This document shows positions 37,148-45,186 of a stretch of 64,000 nt of DNA, piece by piece. Numbering within the stretch: the first letter of the stretch is position 1; each line of letters opens with the position of its first letter. Source of the stretch: Vibrio comitans (GTDB lineage: Bacteria; Pseudomonadota; Gammaproteobacteria; Enterobacterales; Vibrionaceae); assembly GCA_024346835.1 (NCBI GenBank), contig AP024867.1, positions 372,001-436,000 on the forward strand, in the 5' to 3' direction. A program made the translations under genes and the position numbers. The notes under the pieces are model-generated. The model worked only from the letters and a program-made list of their open reading frames with translations, ran no database searches and was not told the origin of the DNA.

Positions 37148-37309
37148 ATGAATTTAAAGCCTATACAATTTGTCATCTTAGGGGTTATAGTTGGCTTCTT
37201 TATGAATAATCTTTACCACGTATCACAAGAAGCTAGGGCAGCTGATAAGGTTGCCAAGCAGAGTCACTCTCCTTTCTCCAACTGTTCAGTGGATCAAAAA
37301 CAATCTTAG
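37148..37309 (+). CDS. Small single-helix protein (53 residues)
   Basis: The frame begins MNLKPIQFVILGVIVGFFMN with one membrane helix, then a charged periplasmic or cytosolic tail with one Cys (SPFSNCSVDQK). GAGGGT upstream of the ATG at 37148 is a good ribosome binding site. It is 89 bases after yegD and convergent with the LysR gene. An inverted repeat at 37103-37127 (ACGCTTA/TAAGCGT) lies just before it. No family recognised. Confidence 0.6.
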   Translation: MNLKPIQFVILGVIVGFFMNNLYHVSQEARAADKVAKQSHSPFSNCSVDQKQS

Positions 37310-37325
37310 CGTCCAGCTGAGTGAC

Positions 37326-38207
37326 TTATAGCGTGAGTTTGGGCTGAATAAACTCTATAAACGCCGAGATGCGTTTTGATACGTTAGAAGAGCGGTAGTA
37401 AACAGCGTTCACCAACTCTCGCCCTGTATTGCTGATCTTGTCACCTTCCAATAAGGATACTAGGCGCCCAGCCTGTATATCTCTATTCACCATAAAACCA
37501 GATAAGCACGCGATCCCATTCCCTTCAAGTGCCAACTGCCTCACTGTCTCTCCATTGCTTGAGGTAAAAGTTTGCTCTAAGGGAGAGAACCCCTTCAACG
37601 GCCAATCATTAAGTACCTTAACTCCAGCAAAACCTATGATGTCATGAGTAGAAAGATCGCTGGTTTGCTTTGGTATTCCTCTGCGAGACAAATATTCAGG
37701 CGAAGCCACAATATAGAGAAGACTTTTCCCTAACGGTTTGGCATGCAAGGTTGAGTCAGTGAGAGAGCCAATACGAATGGCGATATCCGTTTTCTTCTCT
37801 AGTAAATCAACAAAACCTTCATTGGAAGTGAGTTCAAGCTTAATGTCCGGATAAGCCTGATTGAACTCCTTAACAAGGGGGACTAGCTGATGAAAAACGA
37901 AAGGGCTTGCGGCATCCACTCGCAAACGCCCCTTAGGTAACTCCCCTCGAGAAACAATATCATCCTCGGCCTTTTGCAATTGCTGCAAGCCTAATCGAGC
38001 AGCATCAATGAACTGCCGCCCTTCATCCGTTAGTTCTACCCGTCGTGTTGTTCGGTTGAGAATGGACACGCCCAATTGCTTCTCAATCTTACTCACCGAG
38101 CGCGACACTCTGGCAACTTGAATATCTAATGCTTCCGCAGCGGCAGAGAAACCACCGCTATCAACAACAGTAACAAGGATTTCGAGATCATCAGAGCGAG
38201 TAAGCAT
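37326..38207 (-). CDS. LysR-family transcriptional regulator
   Basis: This is a roughly 293-residue protein with the LysR helix-turn-helix at its start: MLTRSDDLEILVTVVDSGGF, then SAAAEALDIQVARVSRSVSK and LNRTTRRVELTDEG. The effector domain has KGRLRVDAASPFVFHQLVPL. The ATG at 38207 fits the family start; an in-frame ATG at 38261 would add 18 non-conserved residues. No divergent partner gene is close, so its target is unknown. It resembles the broad CrgA/AaeR-like clade. Confidence 0.9.
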   Translation of the reverse strand: MLTRSDDLEILVTVVDSGGFSAAAEALDIQVARVSRSVSKIEKQLGVSILNRTTRRVELTDEGRQFIDAARLGLQQLQKAEDDIVSRGELPKGRLRVDAASPFVFHQLVPLVKEFNQAYPDIKLELTSNEGFVDLLEKKTDIAIRIGSLTDSTLHAKPLGKSLLYIVASPEYLSRRGIPKQTSDLSTHDIIGFAGVKVLNDWPLKGFSPLEQTFTSSNGETVRQLALEGNGIACLSGFMVNRDIQAGRLVSLLEGDKISNTGRELVNAVYYRSSNVSKRISAFIEFIQPKLTL

Positions 38208-38294
38208 GAATAGGTCTACTGTGGGGTTATTGTTGTGATTATAACAACAATAACCGGCCACTACCGAAAGGAATGTATTAAATAGGGAGGGAGA

Positions 38295-39305
38295 TTAATG
38301 CTTTGGTCGGCGAGACAACAACCCGCGCCCAATGAGCAGGGCCATTAACCAAGCCCAAGATACACTGCCTCCAGAAGTGTCATCGAAAACACTGTCTCCG
38401 TCATCTGGCGTGTAATTTTCTCGATCAAATTCTGTGACCACAACTTGAGGTGTCACGCTTCCAGCCAGAACGTTTGCGATCCAATCTCTATACTCCGCCA
38501 CTTCTGTATAAGCAGAAGAATAATCTGAGTCTGGGTTACCACACTGAGTAGGTCCATAACTGGTAATGCCTACCTGAACATACTGGCTACCGTTATACCA
38601 AAACAGTGGCCCGCCTGAATCGCCTCCACATGTGGAATTTAATAACTCAGTGTCTGAGCTATAGTCTCCAATTAAGCATAACTGCTTACTACTAATATCT
38701 GCAGAGCGACATTGTGAAGAGGACAGTAAGGATTGGGTTGTACCCTGAAGAATGTCGGCGTCATCATTGCCGGAGCGAGTATAACCATGCCCAATAACGA
38801 TCATTTCTGTTCCAACTACATCATAGGTGGCGATGTCACTGGCCGCAGCTAAAGTCACGTAGTCTGCTGGGTCGACGGGCATAGGCGATTCGAGCTTGAT
38901 AATCGCTATATCGTCTGGCCAACTTAGTGCTTCACTATCTACGAAAGTATCAGGGTAATAAAACTCGCTTGCGCGAATAAGTTGTACGAAACCACTTAAA
39001 ACCTGCTGCTCGTCTTGCAACTGAGGAGCTATCGAAGTGTAGGTGTAGTAGTACGAATCTCCCTCTACACAGTGAGCAGCTGTGAGAACATGGTATTCAT
39101 CTAGAATGGTGGCGCCGCAATAATTTTGATAAAGGCCAGACGTATTCAACTGATCAAAGTAGAGACTCGAGAAAGAGGGGAAAGCCTGAATAGAGACCGC
39201 GACGCCGTTAATGATGTACGTGCTCGCACCGCCTTCTGAGGCCGAAGCCTGAAGCGGCGAAAAGGTTATCACTGCGCACGCAGCTAATCTTAGTGCTTTA
39301 TGCAT
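38295..39305 (-). CDS. Trypsin-like serine protease with GlyGly-CTERM tail
   Basis: This 336-residue secreted protease has a signal peptide (MHKALRLAACAVITFSPLQA then SAS) and an activation site at YIINGVA. The triad is present: His78 (LTAAHC), Asp132 (DDIAIIKL) and Ser230 (CGGDSGGPL). The C-terminal SGGSVSWAWLMALLIGRGLL followed by SRRPKH is a GlyGly-CTERM signal: Gly-Gly, hydrophobic helix, basic end. Such tails are cut by rhombosortase and mark type II secreted surface proteins, as in the Vibrio Ves proteases. No rhombosortase gene is in the window. Confidence 0.93.
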   Translation of the reverse strand: MHKALRLAACAVITFSPLQASASEGGASTYIINGVAVSIQAFPSFSSLYFDQLNTSGLYQNYCGATILDEYHVLTAAHCVEGDSYYYTYTSIAPQLQDEQQVLSGFVQLIRASEFYYPDTFVDSEALSWPDDIAIIKLESPMPVDPADYVTLAAASDIATYDVVGTEMIVIGHGYTRSGNDDADILQGTTQSLLSSSQCRSADISSKQLCLIGDYSSDTELLNSTCGGDSGGPLFWYNGSQYVQVGITSYGPTQCGNPDSDYSSAYTEVAEYRDWIANVLAGSVTPQVVVTEFDRENYTPDDGDSVFDDTSGGSVSWAWLMALLIGRGLLSRRPKH

Positions 39306-39604
39306 ACCCTACTCCATCATTTGGTGCACTCTGCCTGAGTTGTTCCTTCACTCAGTGATTTACCTTAACAAAAAGGGTTATCATCAGCCAGTTATTGCAA
39401 TTCCCGCGTTACAACGGCAATTTAGTTTGTCTATTGAATATAGCGTTTTTAGTTTGGCTTTGCAGTACTATGTTTTACTCATATTCCCTGACAAAGTTCA
39501 AAAGGCGCGCACTAAAATTCACAAACAGTAGGCAATTCAATTCGTAACAATTCCTGTTTTCTCGACTAAAGCCTGATTTTTTGTATCGCTTGATTGATAA
39601 AGTA

Positions 39605-40240
39605 ATGGCACTTGCTTTCAACATTACTACGCCCATGACTTTCATCGACAAACTCACTTCAAATGAGCCCTTCATCCATAAGTTTGACCGTGATGATAAA
39701 AAGCTTCAATCCAAGGCTAAGCGCCTCTGCTTTGAACTCAATAATTCTCATCCCGATGACATAGAACAGAGACAAACTTTCTATAAAGAATTGTTTGGTA
39801 CTGTGACCTCTTTTATGAATATTGAGCCTCACTTTCGCTGTGACTATGGCTTCAATATTCATTTCAAAGGCTTTGCTCTTCTCAATTACAACTGCGTTAT
39901 TTTAGATACCTCTGCCGTGCATATTGGTGCCAACGTGATGATAGGCCCAGGCAGTGTGTTAGCTTGTGTAGAGCATGCCATCGACCCTTATCAACGTTCT
40001 GCTGTAGGTCTTTACGCATCAAGCCCTATAACCTTGCACGACGATGTTTGGCTAGGAGCGAATACCACGGTATGCGGTGGAGTAACTATTGGCGAAGGAA
40101 GTATTATTGGTGCGGGCAGTGTCGTGACCAAAGATATTCCTGCGGGGGTCATCGCTGTAGGCAGCCCTTGTAAAGTCATGCGAACTATTACCGAGCAAGA
40201 TAAGTGGGAATATCACGACCTATCTCCACTCGCTTTCTAA
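39605..40240 (+). CDS. Hexapeptide-repeat acetyltransferase (maltose/galactoside O-acetyltransferase type)
   Basis: This is a roughly 211-residue left-handed beta-helix protein. It has an N-terminal mac-type helix region (FYKELFGTVTSFMNIEPHFR, CDYGFNIHFKGFALLNYNCV), then hexapeptide repeats (IGANVMIGPGSVLACVEHAI, LGANTTVCGGVTIGEGSIIG). The catalytic His is expected in VEHAID. It transfers acetyl from acetyl-CoA to a sugar. The start is uncertain: ATG at 39605 or 39635, neither with a strong ribosome site; the upstream TTG at 39581 is least likely. Convergent with efpL across a shared terminator. Confidence 0.85.
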   Translation: MALAFNITTPMTFIDKLTSNEPFIHKFDRDDKKLQSKAKRLCFELNNSHPDDIEQRQTFYKELFGTVTSFMNIEPHFRCDYGFNIHFKGFALLNYNCVILDTSAVHIGANVMIGPGSVLACVEHAIDPYQRSAVGLYASSPITLHDDVWLGANTTVCGGVTIGEGSIIGAGSVVTKDIPAGVIAVGSPCKVMRTITEQDKWEYHDLSPLAF

Positions 40241-40253
40241 TTAAAGATATAAA

Positions 40254-40285
40254 AAAACGCTGTTGCTCTAGAGCAACAGCGTTTT
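40254..40285. terminator. Bidirectional terminator between acetyltransferase and efpL
   Basis: AAAACGCTGTTGCTCT (40254-40269) and AGAGCAACAGCGTTTT (40270-40285) are exact complements forming a long palindrome, flanked by A and T runs. It serves convergent genes from both sides. Confidence 0.9.
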
Positions 40286-40305
40286 CATTTCATAAGGATG
40301 AGAGA

Positions 40306-40878
40306 TTACTTCTCAGCACGACCCATGAATGCTTTGTCAGTGGTGTTCACGCGAACCTTTTCTCCACCAGCAATGTACTCAGGTACTTGAATAATAAGAC
40401 CTGTAGAAAGCGTTGCAGGTTTAGTACGAGCTGCTGCTGAAGCACCCTTGATTGATGGGTCTGTTTCAACAATTTCAAGCTCAACAACTGAAGGCAATTC
40501 AAGCGCTACTGGGCTGCCATCAACTAGCAGTACGTAGATACCTTGTGTTTCTTCATTGATGAACTGAAGCTCTTCTTCAATGCTCTCTTTGTTGAAGTTG
40601 TATGGAGTGTAATCTTCACTATCCATAAACACATACTCATCGCCATCGATGTAAGAGAAGGTAGATGGGTGACGGCTGAAATCTGCTAGGTTAATGATTT
40701 CATCGGCTTTAAAGCTTTCGTCAGCTTTTGCGCCTGTCGCTACATCATACATACGCATGCGGTATAAACTTGCACCTGCACGGCCACTTGGCGTTAGTTT
40801 GTTGATTTCTTTAACGAAGTACACTTTACCGTTGTGCTCAATCGCAGCACTTTTTTTGATTTCACTTGCCTTAGGCAT
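40306..40878 (-). CDS. efpL: EF-P-like translation factor EfpL (YeiP)
   Basis: This 190-residue, three-domain protein has the EF-P KOW domain ([20 protein letters not shown]), the OB domains and a C-terminal [20 protein letters not shown] motif. It matches YeiP/EfpL, not canonical EF-P. The loop tip reads TPSGRAG with Arg33 where EF-P has its modified Lys or Arg. EfpL helps ribosomes through Pro-rich and other stalling motifs. AAGGGAACAAC before the ATG is a good ribosome site. Confidence 0.94.
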   Translation of the reverse strand: MPKASEIKKSAAIEHNGKVYFVKEINKLTPSGRAGASLYRMRMYDVATGAKADESFKADEIINLADFSRHPSTFSYIDGDEYVFMDSEDYTPYNFNKESIEEELQFINEETQGIYVLLVDGSPVALELPSVVELEIVETDPSIKGASAAARTKPATLSTGLIIQVPEYIAGGEKVRVNTTDKAFMGRAEK

Positions 40879-41003
40879 TGTTGTTCCCTTGTCTCAATTA
40901 GGATCTTTCAAGCAGAGTATACAAGGACAATTAGGGTTGATCATCCAATACTGCTCTCAAGGCTGTAAAACTGTGTGTAAAGTATCTTTAAACACACAAA
41001 AAA

Positions 41004-41028
41004 AAGAGCGCCCAATCGAAGCGCTCTT
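41004..41028 (-). terminator. Terminator of the M42 peptidase gene
   Basis: AAGAGCGC (41004-41011) pairs with GCGCTCTT (41021-41028). On the minus strand the stem is followed by a run of seven T residues. It lies 25 bases after the peptidase stop. Confidence 0.8.
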
Positions 41029-41053
41029 ATACCAAGTGCTACATCACTTTAGA

Positions 41054-42274
41054 TTAAAGGTTATCCAATCGAATATGACTGTTCTTTAGGTCATCGCGAG
41101 TAATACCCTTTCCGTCATTCATGCCATTGAAATGACGCAAGACTTCAGTGATCGCCTCAATAGAAGCAAGCAAGTCACCTGTGTGAGCAGACTCGGATGA
41201 AGTGTGCATGTTACGAATTGGGTAACCAATAGAGATTGATGCGCTATCAACGCCAGCCAGCGCTGCAGCCATACCATCTGTACCCATATCACGGCCAGAA
41301 AAATCCAATTGGAACGGGATGCCTTTTTCACGACACAAAGTATCAAACACTTGGACCAAGTACTCTGAAGCGACAGAACCACGACCGATAGTAAACCCTT
41401 GACCCATTTTCAGTGGATTCATGTTACGGCCACCAATACCAGGAGCTGCTTCGTAGTCATGATTTACGTCTGTTGCAATCAATACATCAGGCTTAAGCTC
41501 GCCCACGACTTGAGTTGAACCAAAACGACCAATCTCTTCATGAGTCGCGATAGTGTATAGTACACGTACGTTGTCTAGACCTTCAGAAGCAAGAGTACGA
41601 GCCACTTCAGTAACAGAAAAACAGCCTAAACCGTTATCAAGGTAAGCTCCAAAGAAAGTATCCGCGCCAACGCCTCGCTTGATAGGACGGTCGAGTAGGA
41701 TTGGGTCACCTACACGTAAGCCAAGTGCTTCTACTTGTGCTTTGCGTTCCTCACCGTGCATTTGTAGCTCTAGATAGATCGATTCAGGCTTAATGCCCTG
41801 CTCACCAGTACGTTGTGATGGTGTAGAGAAATGAATAGCACCTAGTGCCTCAACCGTTCCACCTTTAATCACCTTATAAGCACCTAGCTTTTCCGGATCT
41901 TGGCAGAAGACTTGGACTTCATGGCCAATCAAAGTAGTCGGCAAAAATGAGTCCGTATTGATCCAAACCTTGCCGTCATTATCAATCTTGCGTACTTGCA
42001 TACGAATTTTATCGGCATGGCCTACGATCATGACGCTAGTGAGATCATCACGACCAGGATGAGAATCAAACACGATACTCGCGTTACCCTTGAACTGATG
42101 AATACCCCAGCCTTCAGGCATAAAAGATTCAAACTCAGGCTTGATCACGCCATAGCTCATTGCCGCTTCAAACCCGATAGGGGAAGGTGCAGACAGTACT
42201 TTAGACATAAATTCAAACTGGTGTTGTGGCATCGGCTGTGCCCAAGGCTGAGCGTTGTTGCTTTCTGAAGTCAT
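41054..42274 (-). CDS. M42-family aminopeptidase/glutamyl aminopeptidase-like
   Basis: This 406-residue cytosolic metallopeptidase has the M42/M20 co-catalytic metal motifs: GHADKI near residue 85, YLDNGLG near 222, THEEIGRFG near 253 and ATDVNHD near 276. GRDMGTDG and NMHTSSESAH complete the site. These match the tetrahedral (TET) aminopeptidase family, which forms dodecamers that trim peptides. It is longer than typical M42 proteins (about 350) by an N-terminal extension and an insert. Substrate preference is unknown. Confidence 0.9.
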   Translation of the reverse strand: MTSESNNAQPWAQPMPQHQFEFMSKVLSAPSPIGFEAAMSYGVIKPEFESFMPEGWGIHQFKGNASIVFDSHPGRDDLTSVMIVGHADKIRMQVRKIDNDGKVWINTDSFLPTTLIGHEVQVFCQDPEKLGAYKVIKGGTVEALGAIHFSTPSQRTGEQGIKPESIYLELQMHGEERKAQVEALGLRVGDPILLDRPIKRGVGADTFFGAYLDNGLGCFSVTEVARTLASEGLDNVRVLYTIATHEEIGRFGSTQVVGELKPDVLIATDVNHDYEAAPGIGGRNMNPLKMGQGFTIGRGSVASEYLVQVFDTLCREKGIPFQLDFSGRDMGTDGMAAALAGVDSASISIGYPIRNMHTSSESAHTGDLLASIEAITEVLRHFNGMNDGKGITRDDLKNSHIRLDNL

Positions 42275-42529
42275 TTGGTAATTCTCATATCCATTTACTA
42301 TTGGCAGTTAAACTAATGCCTGAGGCCAATGAATTCAAGGGATTTACAAATGTTAGTAGGTGCGAAATGAAACCAAGCTCATAGATAGACAAGCTAGGTA
42401 TAGGGCAAAACTGGAGGTTTACTAGGGGATTGAGTAGCGTAAGAGATAGCATTCTTATTAACTCAAAGCGTTCTGGATCACGAAAACGGCTTGAGTCTAA
42501 GACATTACAGCGAAGCTAAGTATTGATAA

Positions 42530-42613
42530 TTAGCTAGCTTTTTTAAATTTGGTACTATTTTCTGAACACTTTTTTTGGAACCAAAAGCGTTTACGACCGA
42601 TAGAACGAGACAT
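42530..42613 (-). CDS. Candidate 27-residue basic peptide
   Basis: The frame starts MSRSIGRKRFWFQKKCSENS and ends KFKKAS. It is strongly basic with one Cys. AAGGA lies six bases before the ATG at 42613. It is too short for firm evidence from composition; conservation in relatives would be needed. No family recognised. Confidence 0.4.
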   Translation of the reverse strand: MSRSIGRKRFWFQKKCSENSTKFKKAS

Positions 42614-42820
42614 AAATTTCCTTAAATTTTTATACGACTAACCCTTTCCTGAAGAAATTAATTTCCACATAGAAATAGTTAAACTTATTTTATATTTATA
42701 TTGATGTAGCGAAGGAAATAACTAACGTGACGACATTTACATTTTGCAGATGTGAGAGAGGTTTTTTATTTACGGTGTTACGATATAAATTATTGAGTTA
42801 TGAATTAATGGTATTAAGTT

Positions 42821-42848
42821 GGCGCAGACAACCTAGGCTATCTGCGCC
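42821..42848 (-). terminator. Hairpin downstream of the cold-shock gene
   Basis: GGCGCAGA (42821-42828) and TCTGCGCC (42841-42848) pair perfectly. The T run after it on the minus strand is poor (AACTTAAT), so it may stabilise the mRNA end rather than terminate strongly. Confidence 0.5.
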
Positions 42849-42856
42849 GACAAAAC

Positions 42857-43069
42857 TTAGATAGCTACTACGTCAGCAGCTTGAAGGCCTTTTTGACCTT
42901 GCTCTACAGTGAAAGACACTTTTTGGCCTTCAGCTAGAGTCTTGAAACCTTCAGATGCGATAGCACGGAAGTGAACGAATACGTCTGCACCGCCGTTGTC
43001 TTGAGTCAAAAAGCCGAAACCTTTCTCTTCGTTAAACCATTTTACGATACCAGTAGTTTTGTTAGACAT
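42857..43069 (-). CDS. CspA-family cold-shock protein
   Basis: This 70-residue protein has both RNA-binding motifs: KGFGFLTQ (RNP1) and DVFVHFRAI (RNP2), in the standard order, and ends LQAADVVAI. It is a single OB fold that melts mRNA structure. The ATG at 43069 follows AAGGGACACATT. The long untranslated leader (about 220 bases to the next gene) is typical of cold-induced csp mRNAs. Its similarity is to Vibrio CspV and E. coli CspE-type proteins, but a paralogue name cannot be chosen. Confidence 0.95.
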   Translation of the reverse strand: MSNKTTGIVKWFNEEKGFGFLTQDNGGADVFVHFRAIASEGFKTLAEGQKVSFTVEQGQKGLQAADVVAI

Positions 43070-43293
43070 AATGTGTCCCTTATTTTTTAATCATTTATTT
43101 TCGCAATATTGCGAGACGCTGAAATTTTGAATTATTGAATGCTACGATGAAGCTAAGGAAACACTGAGGATGACAACAATAACGAAGGAATACTGAGGGT
43201 TTTGCTTTTACTTTATATTTCATTAATAACTCTGAATCACAGAGTGAAAGTGGATAGTACACTAATAAAGCAGGCTGTAAAGCATTCTTTTGT
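43070..43293 (-). promoter_or_regulatory. Promoter and long 5' leader of the cold-shock gene
   Basis: These 224 bases separate the cold-shock start from the upstream AraC-type gene, which reads in the same direction. Long leaders that refold with temperature are known for CspA-family mRNAs. I see a partial tandem similarity (CCTCAGTATTCCTT and CCTCAGTGTTTCCTT), but could not fix a transcription start. Confidence 0.45.
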
Positions 43294-44268
43294 TTATTCA
43301 GATTTTATTTTTCTATAGGCAGGAGCACTAAAACCCGTCCACGCTCTAAACGCTCGGTTAAAATTACTGAGATCTGTGTAGCCGACCTGCCAGTAAATAT
43401 CTTCAATCGACAAAGTACTTTCACTAAGCAACTCTATCGCTTTTTGTTTTCTTGCCTCTTCTTTTACAGACTTAAAGACATAGCCTTGCTGCTTTAAGTT
43501 TCTTTGCAATGTTCGCTTTGTCATCCCAAGCATTGGAGCAAACCACTCAATAGTGAACCAAGGCAAAACAGCATAGGTGCGAATCAGCTTTAACACTTCA
43601 CTATGCCATTGCTGTGCTTTTCCCAAAGGAGAAAAGATCTCAAAGCCCTCATCAATATCAATCGCTATTGCCCCATAGCGGTAGGAAAATTCAACATCTG
43701 GTTGGAGGAACTGATTTGGGATGGCAACTTGCTCTCGACGTTGCATCATTAATTTTGTTTTTACGGGCTTCCAGTCAGAGCCAAGGAAATACCGGCAAAA
43801 GCTGACTAAAGCTAACGTTCTAAACCACTCAGTGTGTTCAAAGCCAATAACTGAGGGACGATACCCACTGCGGTGACATAGCCACCAGTTCCCATGACTA
43901 TACTCAGTCCAAATAATCACATGGTTATTTAAATTTGTCAGCTCATGCACAAGGCTTTGAATGCCTTGTTCTAAAGACAGGGACTGCTCCGCCAGTTCAG
44001 CGATCTCTTTTGACATTTTCGCTAAAGATGCCCACTTCCCCACTTCCATACCAATTTGAAGATTCTGGGTTCTTTGCAACTCAGCCAAAAAGAGCATGAC
44101 TTCTTTGGTGGGTAGCCAACTTTGTTTTCTCATTAATTCTACTGGAAGGTTCAATTTCGTTGCGCATGAAACCCAGTCAATATTTCGCGTTTCACAGTAC
44201 TCAATAAACGGGGCAATGTTATCGGAGGAGCTCAACAATATGCGGGCTCTGTCTGATGTAGATTTCAT
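43294..44268 (-). CDS. AraC-family transcriptional regulator
   Basis: This 324-residue protein has an N-terminal arabinose-binding-like domain of the OruR/ArgR type (LAELQRTQNLQIGMEVGKWA, HELTNLNNHVIIWTEYSHG). The C-terminal AraC DNA-binding domain has two helix-turn-helix motifs (MLGMTKRTLQRNLKQQGYVF, IEDIYWQVGYTDLSNFNRAF). It is divergent from the DUF3299 gene across about 185 bases, so it may control that gene. The effector is unknown. Confidence 0.9.
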   Translation of the reverse strand: MKSTSDRARILLSSSDNIAPFIEYCETRNIDWVSCATKLNLPVELMRKQSWLPTKEVMLFLAELQRTQNLQIGMEVGKWASLAKMSKEIAELAEQSLSLEQGIQSLVHELTNLNNHVIIWTEYSHGNWWLCHRSGYRPSVIGFEHTEWFRTLALVSFCRYFLGSDWKPVKTKLMMQRREQVAIPNQFLQPDVEFSYRYGAIAIDIDEGFEIFSPLGKAQQWHSEVLKLIRTYAVLPWFTIEWFAPMLGMTKRTLQRNLKQQGYVFKSVKEEARKQKAIELLSESTLSIEDIYWQVGYTDLSNFNRAFRAWTGFSAPAYRKIKSE

Positions 44269-44453
44269 GGCTAGACCTTAAACAACAGCAGCAAAGCATC
44301 AAATACTAGCATATTTTGTCACCAAATGACCTAAATCAGCTCGCCGACCACAGATACACTCCCCCGCATCAAAAAAGGTCAGTTAAAAAACGAAGTTGGT
44401 TTGAAAAAGCAAATTCTGATCATTTATCAACCCTAACGCATAGAAATCACGCC

Positions 44454-45098
44454 ATGACACTACGCACATTGAGCTCATTACTTTTGATATTGGCCAGCTT
44501 CAGTAGCTCATCTGCACAGATGATTCAGTGGGAAGCGCTTATTCCACCAGCAACCGAAACCGTTGAATTACCTGCATTGAATAAACTTCAGGTCAGTCAA
44601 CTTTACAACATATTGAACTATCGAAATACCAGCCAAAGACGTGACATGAATGACGCAGAGTCTCTTCAATATCAACAAGATATAAAGGCGTTAAGGGATG
44701 CTGGCTTTGAAGCAGACGACTTACTCGAACTCAGAGATAAAGCACTTGCCATCGAACGCAAACGCTTATCAACAGTGAATACGGCGCTCAATCTCATCAA
44801 CGTCTCTATCCCCGGATTTTTAGTTCCCCTTGAAATGGAAGGGATGCTGACCACCAAATTTTTACTGGTTCCTACTGCTGGAGCTTGCATACATACCCCT
44901 CCACCACCGGCGAATCAGACTGTGATTGTTGAGTTAAAAGAGGGTTTTGAACTTCAAGATTTATATAAAGTGATCGTGGTGACTGGTGACATAACCGCTG
45001 AACCAAAAGATATGCCGATTTCTTTTATTGATGGCACTGAAGTCATTAGCACTGGCTACTCGATGTCAGCCATCAAAGTGGAGTACGTAGCCTTCTAG
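44454..45098 (+). CDS. DUF3299 exported protein
   Basis: This is a roughly 214-residue protein. The start ATG at 44454 begins MTLRTLSSLLLILASFSSSS with a Sec signal; the upstream in-frame extension lacks protein-like sequence. The DUF3299 block VPLEMEGMLTTKFLLVPTAG and then ACIHTPPPPANQTVIV is clear, with a Cys and His that could bind a metal. The family is periplasmic or membrane linked and of unknown role, sometimes near ABC or lipoprotein export genes. An N-acyl-D-amino-acid deacylase-like gene follows 88 bases on. Confidence 0.85.
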   Translation: MTLRTLSSLLLILASFSSSSAQMIQWEALIPPATETVELPALNKLQVSQLYNILNYRNTSQRRDMNDAESLQYQQDIKALRDAGFEADDLLELRDKALAIERKRLSTVNTALNLINVSIPGFLVPLEMEGMLTTKFLLVPTAGACIHTPPPPANQTVIVELKEGFELQDLYKVIVVTGDITAEPKDMPISFIDGTEVISTGYSMSAIKVEYVAF

Positions 45099-45186
45099 TT
45101 ACTTGGATAGGGTACTAGAAGCTTCATTAGTCTGCTCTTTCTGTAAAAAGGGCATTAACCATGACAACCAACCTTTAGGAACAAAC

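Larger units (their letters stand above)
42275..42856. other. Intergenic stretch with one candidate small gene
   Basis: This 582-base AT-rich region lies between the M42 peptidase and the cold-shock gene. A possible 27-codon basic gene at 42530-42613 is listed separately. Near the right end is the hairpin at 42821-42848. No RNA gene was recognised. Confidence 0.5.

Noticed and set aside
42821..42848. Strong terminator or riboswitch after the cold-shock gene
   Set aside because: The stem is clear but lacks a proper T run, and it lies downstream of the gene, so only a weak hairpin call is kept.
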